A stretch of DNA of 19,352 nucleotides from Spirosoma fluviale (GTDB taxonomy: Bacteria; Bacteroidota; Bacteroidia; Cytophagales; Spirosomataceae): the NCBI GenBank assembly GCA_945906915.1, contig CAMDSI010000018.1, forward strand, positions 1-19,352, read 5' to 3'. The notes below the pieces were generated by a model that worked only from the letters and a program-made list of their open reading frames with translations, made no database searches and had not been told where the DNA came from. Shown here piece by piece: positions 6,626 through 12,916 of this stretch. Made by a program: the position numbers and the translations under genes. Within the stretch, counting starts at the first letter, position 1, and each line of letters begins with the position of its first letter.

Positions 6626-7771
6626 ATGCAATCTTTAAAACAACATTTTCAGGTACCCTATTCTTACGAGGTATTCTTCACGGAACATTTGTTTGCTCCT
6701 GAAAATCGCATTTTTACTGATTTTGTCCAAAACTACGGCAACCCTAGCTTTCGCAAAAAAATCCTTTTTGTGCTCGACAAAGGAGTAACAGATATTCAAC
6801 CCCGATTAACGGCGGAGATTGTCAGCTATTTTCAACAACATTCTCCGGCGGATTTAGCCCCAGAAATCCTAGTGCTTCCTGGCGGAGAAGTCTGCAAAAA
6901 CGATCCTCGTTTTTATGAGGAGGTGATACGCGCTTTAGATGAGCACGGAATCGATCGCCACTCCTTTGTGGCCTGCATCGGTGGGGGTGCTTTCTTAGAT
7001 ATGGCCGGTTATGCCGCTGCCATCTCACATAGAGGAGTGAAATTCATCCGCATTCCGACGACGGTATTATCCCAAAACGATTCCGGTGTCGGCGTAAAAA
7101 ACAGCATTAACTACCTAGGCAAGAAGAATTTCCTAGGCACCTTCGCTCCTCCCGTAGCTGTATTCAATGATTATTCCTTCTTAGAAAGCCTTGGAGAACG
7201 TGATTGGCGTTCTGGCATTGCAGAAGCGATTAAAGTGTCCTTAATTAAGGATATTGCTTTTTTTGAATGGCTGGAAGAAAACGCCGATTCGATGAATCAA
7301 CGTAGTAAAGAGGTGATGATTGAGCAAATATACCGTTGCGCTGATCTGCACATGCAACATATCGCTAGTGGAGATCCGTTTGAATTAGGCTCGGCTAGAC
7401 CTTTGGACTTCGGCCATTGGGCTGCACATAAATTAGAATACTTAAGTGATTTTAAAATCAGGCACGGCGAAGCGGTGGCGATTGGAATTGCATTAGATAG
7501 CGTCTATTCACATTTATCAGGTTCTTTGAAAAAAGAAGAGTTAGATCGAATTATCAGCTTGTTGAAAAAAATAGGATTTGAAATTTTCCATCCGGCTTTG
7601 GCAGAAAATGATAAAATCAACTTAACCAATGGCCTGAATGAATTCAGAGAACATTTAGGAGGTCAATTAACCATCACTTTGCTTGAAAAATTAGGAAAGG
7701 GCGTGGAAGTACATACCATGGATCTAGCCATGATCAAAAAATCAGTCGACCACCTGGAACAAATCGCGTAA
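6626..7771 (+). CDS. eboD: EboD, 3-dehydroquinate-synthase-like cyclase
   Basis: Sugar-phosphate-cyclase superfamily protein, 381 residues. The NAD-binding core is present (CIGGGAFLDMAGYAAAISHRGVKFIRIPTTVLSQ, residues about 117-150). The zinc ligands expected from AroB are E200 (GIAEAIKVSLIKD), H264 (DFGHWAAH) and H280 (RHGEAVAIG). The usual AroB signature VGGKT(G/A)(V/I)N is here VGVKNSIN (155-162), so the substrate pocket differs from a true dehydroquinate synthase. It should therefore not be taken as the shikimate enzyme; a separate aroB is expected elsewhere. It lies between eboC and eboE, 1 base before the eboE ATG. Confidence 0.93.
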   Translation: MQSLKQHFQVPYSYEVFFTEHLFAPENRIFTDFVQNYGNPSFRKKILFVLDKGVTDIQPRLTAEIVSYFQQHSPADLAPEILVLPGGEVCKNDPRFYEEVIRALDEHGIDRHSFVACIGGGAFLDMAGYAAAISHRGVKFIRIPTTVLSQNDSGVGVKNSINYLGKKNFLGTFAPPVAVFNDYSFLESLGERDWRSGIAEAIKVSLIKDIAFFEWLEENADSMNQRSKEVMIEQIYRCADLHMQHIASGDPFELGSARPLDFGHWAAHKLEYLSDFKIRHGEAVAIGIALDSVYSHLSGSLKKEELDRIISLLKKIGFEIFHPALAENDKINLTNGLNEFREHLGGQLTITLLEKLGKGVEVHTMDLAMIKKSVDHLEQIA

Positions 7772-7772
7772 A

Positions 7773-8930
7773 ATGAAAACGCCTTACGGACACCTGAGTT
7801 ATTGCAGCAATATTCATACCGGAGAGATTTGGTCGGAACATTTTGCACAATTAAAACAGCACGTTCCGGAGGTAAAATCACAAGTATCACCCAAAAAATC
7901 CATGGGTTTAGGGCTGCGTTTTGCGAACCAGGCTAGTATTGATTTGCAAGATCCGGCTCATTTGCAGGAATTAAAATCGTGGCTTACCGATCAAGATTTA
8001 TATGTTTTTACGCTGAATGGATTCCCCTATGGCGGATTTCATGATACGATTGTAAAAGATCAGGTGCATGCGCCGGATTGGACGACTACGGAACGCAGAG
8101 ATTATACTATCCGATTAGCGCATATTTTAGCACAGCTTTTAACAGAAAACGAAGGAGGTATTTCGACGTCTCCACTCTCCTATCGCTACTGGTTTAGCTC
8201 AGAAAAAGAACGCGAAGAAGCGATGCAGACCTCGACTAAACATTTACTTGAAGTAGTCGATGTTTTAGCTGAAATCGAAAAGCAAACTGGCAAAATCATT
8301 CATATTGACATCGAACCTGAACCGGACGGCTTATTAAGCAATCATAGGGATTTTGTGGATTGGTATGAAAATATACTTTTACCTGCTGGCAATTCTACTC
8401 TGATTAGAAGACATATTCAATTGTGCTTTGATATTTGCCATTATGGGGTAAGTTTTGATTCACCTAAGTCGAGCATTGCTGAATTAAAGACAAAAAATAT
8501 TCCGGTGGGGAAGATTCAAATCAGTTCTGCACTTCGGGTGGATTTGAGGAATCAAGAGGCAGCGAAATTAGAGGAATTAAAGAAGTACCAAGAACCGGTG
8601 TATTTGCATCAAGTAAAGGCTTTGCGAAAGGATGGAACTTACGAAGAATTTAAAGACTTAGATGAGGCTTTTGCAGCTTATAAACCTACTACTTACGAAG
8701 AATGGCGCGTTCATTTTCACGTGCCCTTGTTCTTAGAGACCTATGGCTTTTTAGCGTCCACTCAACAAGAGATTCGGGAGACAATGGAAATTCAAATGAA
8801 AAGTCCTTTTACCCGACATTTGGAAATAGAAACCTATACCTGGGGCGTTTTACCATCAGCCTATCAACTACCGATGGCCGATTCCATCAGTCGTGAAATT
8901 AAAACTATCACAGATATATTAGGACTATGA
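7773..8930 (+). CDS. eboE: EboE, xylose-isomerase-like TIM barrel protein
   Basis: Protein of 385 residues recognised as EboE ('metabolite traffic protein' in annotation pipelines). The fold is that of xylose-isomerase-like TIM barrels. Visible family stretches are FTLNGFPYGGFHDTIVKDQVHAPDW (79-103), HIDIEPEPDGLL with candidate metal ligands E181 and E183, LCFDICHYGVSFD with D220 and H223, and VGKIQISSAL. No signal peptide or membrane segment is seen, so it acts in the cytoplasm despite the 'traffic' name. The E, D and H residues suggest a divalent-metal isomerase, epimerase or lyase acting on a polyol or sugar-like intermediate; this is inference. It overlaps eboF by 4 bases (ATGA). Confidence 0.92.
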   Translation: MKTPYGHLSYCSNIHTGEIWSEHFAQLKQHVPEVKSQVSPKKSMGLGLRFANQASIDLQDPAHLQELKSWLTDQDLYVFTLNGFPYGGFHDTIVKDQVHAPDWTTTERRDYTIRLAHILAQLLTENEGGISTSPLSYRYWFSSEKEREEAMQTSTKHLLEVVDVLAEIEKQTGKIIHIDIEPEPDGLLSNHRDFVDWYENILLPAGNSTLIRRHIQLCFDICHYGVSFDSPKSSIAELKTKNIPVGKIQISSALRVDLRNQEAAKLEELKKYQEPVYLHQVKALRKDGTYEEFKDLDEAFAAYKPTTYEEWRVHFHVPLFLETYGFLASTQQEIRETMEIQMKSPFTRHLEIETYTWGVLPSAYQLPMADSISREIKTITDILGL

Positions 8931-10288
8931 AAAAGACTGCTGTAATTGATGTGGTGGGACTCAGCGAAAGTATAATTTCAGCTGAATATACTCCATTTTT
9001 GTATGCCTATATTCAAAAAAAGCAGATTCAAAAAATCAAACCTTCTTTCCCAGCCGTAACAACTACTTCCCAAAGTGTCTATTTAACGGGCAAAAACCCA
9101 TCCGAACACGGAATCGTGGGAAACGGCTGGTATGATAAAATAGATTCAGAAGTGAAGTTTTGGAAGCAATCAAATGCCTTAGTGGGAGCTGAAAAAATCT
9201 GGGAAGCGGCGAAGAAAAAAGATCCGAATTTTACCTGTGCCAAGATGTTTTGGTGGTATAATATGTATTCTTCAGCCGATTATTCAGTCACACCACGTCC
9301 TCAATACCATTCAGATGGGGTGAAGGCACCTGATTGCTATTCTTATCCCGCTTCGCTACGAGATGAATTGCAAGCTTCGTTAGGTACCTTTCCCTTGTTT
9401 AATTTTTGGGGACCTAATGCAAATATCAAATCCACTCAATGGATTGCCGATGCGTCTATCTATGTGGATGAAAATTACAATCCTACGCTGAATCTAATTT
9501 ACCTACCGCATTTAGACTATTGTCTTCAAAAATTCGGGGTAGATTTACCGGCTATATCCAAAGAACTGAAAGAGATTGATCAGGTTTTAGAACAGCTAAT
9601 TACCTATTTCGAAGCACAAAACGCAGAGATTATTTTGCTCTCCGAATATGGAATTAACGATGTCAATACTCCGATTCACCTAAATCGCATCCTAAGAGAA
9701 GCAGGCAAAATTGCGATTCGAGAGGAGCAAGGATTGGAATTACTTGATCCAGGAGCTAGTGAGGCATTTGCCGTTTCAGACCATCAGATAGCACATATCT
9801 ATTGTAAAAACCCGTCAGAAACTAGAGCGATTTTAGAAAAGGTACCTGGTATCGCTAAAATCCTAAGTGGAAAAGAACTAGAAGAATACCAGATTGCACA
9901 CGAGCGTTGCGGAGATCTGGTTTTGGTCGCAGATTCTGATAAATGGTTTACTTATTATTATTGGCTAGATGATGCTAAAGCACCTGACTTTGCCCGATGT
10001 GTAGACATCTTCAAAAAACCGGGTTACGATCCAGTTGAAATGTTCATGGATCCTAAAAATCCCTTCATAAAGCTTCGAGCAGCCTATAAATTAGCTCGTA
10101 AGCTGTTAGGTTTCCGCTACCGTATGGATGTAATTCCTTTAGATGCGAACTTAGTTAAAGGTTCACATGGAAGTCCATTCTGTGATGAAGTGTATTATCC
10201 GGTTTTTATTTCGTCGCAAAATATCAGTAAACAGATAGAAGCAACCCAAGTATATCAATATATTTGGGAAACAATTTTTCCAAAATAA
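8927..10288 (+). CDS. eboF: EboF, alkaline-phosphatase-superfamily protein
   Basis: Type I phosphodiesterase/nucleotide-pyrophosphatase-like protein, 453 residues. The nucleophile region is FPAVTTTSQSVYLTGKNPSEHGIVGNGWYD (41-70, candidate Thr45-47). Other conserved blocks are FWWYNMYSSADYSVTPRPQY (108-127), IYLPHLDYCLQKFG (H195, D197), LLSEYGI (E240), VSDHQIAHIY (D285, H286) and VIPLDANLVKGSHG (H414). Classical NPP enzymes show SDHG and D-x-x-G-H; the changes here appear to be normal for this subfamily, so the metal site may be rearranged. There is no signal peptide, so it should work in the cytoplasm, perhaps removing phosphate or a nucleotide from the pathway product. The downstream gene starts 1 base after its stop. 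Confidence 0.92.
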   Translation: MKKTAVIDVVGLSESIISAEYTPFLYAYIQKKQIQKIKPSFPAVTTTSQSVYLTGKNPSEHGIVGNGWYDKIDSEVKFWKQSNALVGAEKIWEAAKKKDPNFTCAKMFWWYNMYSSADYSVTPRPQYHSDGVKAPDCYSYPASLRDELQASLGTFPLFNFWGPNANIKSTQWIADASIYVDENYNPTLNLIYLPHLDYCLQKFGVDLPAISKELKEIDQVLEQLITYFEAQNAEIILLSEYGINDVNTPIHLNRILREAGKIAIREEQGLELLDPGASEAFAVSDHQIAHIYCKNPSETRAILEKVPGIAKILSGKELEEYQIAHERCGDLVLVADSDKWFTYYYWLDDAKAPDFARCVDIFKKPGYDPVEMFMDPKNPFIKLRAAYKLARKLLGFRYRMDVIPLDANLVKGSHGSPFCDEVYYPVFISSQNISKQIEATQVYQYIWETIFPK

Positions 10289-10289
10289 C

Positions 10290-10649
10290 ATGAAAAAGAT
10301 TAGCACTATTTTTGCCTTCATTGTAGCAATGATGGCATTTAACACAAACATCCACGCACAAGGTATGGATCCTCAGGCCATGGTTCAACGTCAAATGGAC
10401 CGAATGACGACTGAATTAAGTTTATCTAAAGATCAGGTGGCGAAAGTGGAACCGCTTGTTACGGCCAGAATGACTAAAATGATGGAATTACGTGAGCAAG
10501 GAATGGAAAGAGAGCAAATGATGGCAGAAATGAAAAAGGTAAACGATTCGCAAGCAGAGCAACTCAAAGCAATCTTAACGCCTGAGCAACTAGAAAAATA
10601 CAAAACGATGCAAAGCCAAACGCGTCAAGGTGGGCCACCACGAGAATAA
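10290..10649 (+). CDS. Met-rich Spy/CpxP-like periplasmic protein
   Basis: Small exported protein of 119 residues. The signal peptide is clear (MKK, hydrophobic IFAFIVAMMAF, probable cleavage after HAQ at residue 24). The mature part is helical, with LSKDQ and LTPEQLEKY, which resemble the LTxxQ repeats of Spy/CpxP-type chaperones; related Bacteroidota proteins are often called DUF4890. About 12 of the 95 mature residues are methionine, including pairs and MxxM-like spacing (RMTKMMELREQGMEREQMM). This could allow soft-metal (copper) binding or be a property of the chaperone surface. The gene starts 1 base after eboF and ends 6 bases before the receptor gene, so it is part of the same transcript by position. 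Not part of the classical ebo set. Confidence 0.8.
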   Translation: MKKISTIFAFIVAMMAFNTNIHAQGMDPQAMVQRQMDRMTTELSLSKDQVAKVEPLVTARMTKMMELREQGMEREQMMAEMKKVNDSQAEQLKAILTPEQLEKYKTMQSQTRQGGPPRE

Positions 10650-10655
10650 ATTAGT

Positions 10656-12911
10656 TTGAGAACATTTCAATTCATAGTACTTCTAATTTCTTATACTAGC
10701 TTTTCTCAAGTTCAAAATATACGAGGTAGGCTGCTGGATAAACATACCCAGCAGCCTATTTCATTTGCCGATATCTATTTATCCCCTTCCAATCTAATTG
10801 CTAAATCTGATTCTATTGGCAATTTTTCCTTTTTCAAACTCCCGCTTAATTCCTATCAATTACGAATTAGAGCTCTAGGGTATCAGGAATTTAGTATACC
10901 TAAAATTGAGCTGATTGCCGGAAAAGAAAGTTATTTAGCCATTGATTTAGAGGAAAACCCCATATTCCTTCAGGAAGTTAGGGTACAAGCAGAAAAACCA
11001 AAAGATGTTGCAAAAAATGAATTTGCCATTGTCAGCACTAGACAATTTAGCCTTTTAGAAGCTCAACGTTATGCCGGTGGATTTCAAGATCCCGCAAGAA
11101 TGGCATTGAATTTTGCGGGTGTAACAAACGCGGGATCAGACCAAAATAATGAAATCATCATTCGAGGTAATTCACCTAAAGGTTTGTTATGGAGAATGGA
11201 GGGCATTGAAATCCCAAATCCAAATCATTTTGGAGATGGTCAAGGATCAACCAGTGGCATTATTTCCATGATTAACTCCACTAGTTTAGCCAATTCTGAT
11301 TTTATGTCAGGTGCATTCCCCGCAGAATACGGCAACGCATCCTCAGGTGTCTTTGACTTAAGCCTTAGACGAGGGAATAACCTTCAGCGGGAATGGATGG
11401 CAACCCTTTCGGTAGTAGGTTTAGATGTGGCTAGCGAAGGTCCAATCGGTCAAAAAGGGGGATCATATCGGCTAGGTTTCAGGTATTCCACATTGGAAAT
11501 ATTACTTAAATCAGGACTAGTCAATATTAATAGTGGCAATTTTAAACCTGCCTACCGAGACTTAAATTACTTACTAGAATTGCCTACAAAAAAATCAGGT
11601 TCCTTTACTTTATGGGGAATTGCAGGAGCTAATAATACAGAAGACGTAAAAACTAATACAAATGATTACACGAATAGTTATTTAGCCGTAGGTGGAATTT
11701 CGCATAAACTTCCCTTAAAAAAGGGGCATTGGAAAACAGTTTTGGCCTACACAACTGAGTCTACAGAAATTATTCATGAAGATTTTAACGTCAAAACTCG
11801 CGAACAAACCTACCAATACCCTTCCTGGCGGTTTAGCACCTATTATTTGCACCGCTTTAATTCAACAACCCAGTTAAAAATAGGCATCAATGGCAGTCAA
11901 TTATCCTATAAATTATTTGAAAATAGAAATAAAATCACCTACTTAGATGAAGATGATAAAACCTATTATTGGCAGCAATATGTGCAATTAAATAAAAAAT
12001 GGACTTCACAATTAAGCGTTACGGCTGGAATTCATCACTATCAATTTGAGTTAAATAAGGCTCAAGGTTGGGAGCCAAGACTTGGCTTATCCTGGAATAC
12101 CAATTCAGGTGGTCGATTTAGTGTGGGAATGGGCGTTCACTCCCGCTTAGAGCCCCTCTCTGTCTATTTCTATAAAAGATACAAAGGCAAAATTTCAGAA
12201 ATGCCTAATCAATCTATAAAGCCAGCCGTATCACTTCATCAAGTAATTGCTTATGACCAAAAATTGGGAGAAAATACACGCTTGAAGATAGAAGCCTATC
12301 TACAAAATATTAGTCAAGCGCCAGTGGATTCAAATAGAAACAGTTCGTTCTCTCTTTTAAATTATAGTTCTGGAATTCCTACACAGGTATTAGAAAATGT
12401 AGGAAAAGGAGAAAACAAAGGAATTGAATTAACCATTGAACGCTTTCTAAGTAATGATTTTTATTATTTAATTACGGCATCTGTTTTTGACACTAAATAT
12501 CAAGCCAAGAAAAACGTTTGGTATAATACTCAATTCAATAATAATTATGCAGCTAACCTATTAGTAGGAAAAGATTTTCGTCAGAAGATTTCGGTGAATT
12601 TAAGGTATTTGATCAGAGGCGGAAATCGCTATACGCCTATTAATTTTGCTGAATCAATCAAAAGAAATACGACTGTTTTAACTTCAAGTCAAATGATGGA
12701 AGGTCAATATCCCACTTTTCATCGATTAGACTTATCGTTTGCTTATAAATTAAATAGAAAACAGCACACGTGGACTTTTCGAGCAGACTTACAAAACGTC
12801 CTTAACATAAATAATATTATTGAAGAACGCTATGATGGAAATGCAAAAGCGCTTACCTATCGGTATGCGCTTCCACTTATTCCTATATTTAGTACTCGAG
12901 TCGATTTTTAG
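10656..12911 (+). CDS. TonB-dependent receptor-type outer-membrane protein
   Basis: Outer-membrane beta-barrel protein of 751 residues. It has an N-terminal signal peptide (MRTFQFIVLLISYTSFS). A carboxypeptidase-regulatory-like domain follows at about residues 22-98 (IRGRLLDKHTQQPISFADIYL to LRIRALGYQEF). Next is a plug domain at about 105-235, with NNEIIIRGNSPKGLLWRMEGIEIPNPNHFGDG. The long barrel ends in an aromatic C-terminal residue (IFSTRVDF), as outer-membrane assembly requires. The start is TTG at 10656; this gives a proper signal peptide and no nearby ATG would. Transported substrate is unknown. Position directly behind eboF and the Spy-like gene suggests it handles the ebo product or a related compound. 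A strong inverted repeat lies early in the frame (10727-10758). Its stop is 5 bases from the convergent leuS stop. Confidence 0.88.
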   Translation: MRTFQFIVLLISYTSFSQVQNIRGRLLDKHTQQPISFADIYLSPSNLIAKSDSIGNFSFFKLPLNSYQLRIRALGYQEFSIPKIELIAGKESYLAIDLEENPIFLQEVRVQAEKPKDVAKNEFAIVSTRQFSLLEAQRYAGGFQDPARMALNFAGVTNAGSDQNNEIIIRGNSPKGLLWRMEGIEIPNPNHFGDGQGSTSGIISMINSTSLANSDFMSGAFPAEYGNASSGVFDLSLRRGNNLQREWMATLSVVGLDVASEGPIGQKGGSYRLGFRYSTLEILLKSGLVNINSGNFKPAYRDLNYLLELPTKKSGSFTLWGIAGANNTEDVKTNTNDYTNSYLAVGGISHKLPLKKGHWKTVLAYTTESTEIIHEDFNVKTREQTYQYPSWRFSTYYLHRFNSTTQLKIGINGSQLSYKLFENRNKITYLDEDDKTYYWQQYVQLNKKWTSQLSVTAGIHHYQFELNKAQGWEPRLGLSWNTNSGGRFSVGMGVHSRLEPLSVYFYKRYKGKISEMPNQSIKPAVSLHQVIAYDQKLGENTRLKIEAYLQNISQAPVDSNRNSSFSLLNYSSGIPTQVLENVGKGENKGIELTIERFLSNDFYYLITASVFDTKYQAKKNVWYNTQFNNNYAANLLVGKDFRQKISVNLRYLIRGGNRYTPINFAESIKRNTTVLTSSQMMEGQYPTFHRLDLSFAYKLNRKQHTWTFRADLQNVLNINNIIEERYDGNAKALTYRYALPLIPIFSTRVDF
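10727..10758 (+). promoter_or_regulatory. Perfect 11-bp stem-loop inside the receptor coding start
   Basis: TAGGCTGCTGG (10727-10737) and CCAGCAGCCTA (10748-10758) are perfect inverted complements around a 10-base loop, about 70 bases after the TTG start. It encodes RLLDKHTQQP using AGG, CTG, CTG, CAG, CAG, which look GC-rich for this AT-rich gene. It could limit translation or processing of the distal operon gene. It lacks the T-run of a terminator. Function is inferred. Confidence 0.5.
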
Positions 12912-12916
12912 TACGC

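Noticed and set aside
6626..7771. Calling this gene aroB of the shikimate pathway
   Set aside because: Position inside an ebo cluster and the changed VGVKNSIN signature point to EboD.
10264..10283. Small hairpin at the end of eboF
   Set aside because: Only a short stem with a bulge, inside coding sequence, with the next gene starting 1 base after the stop; not a convincing terminator.
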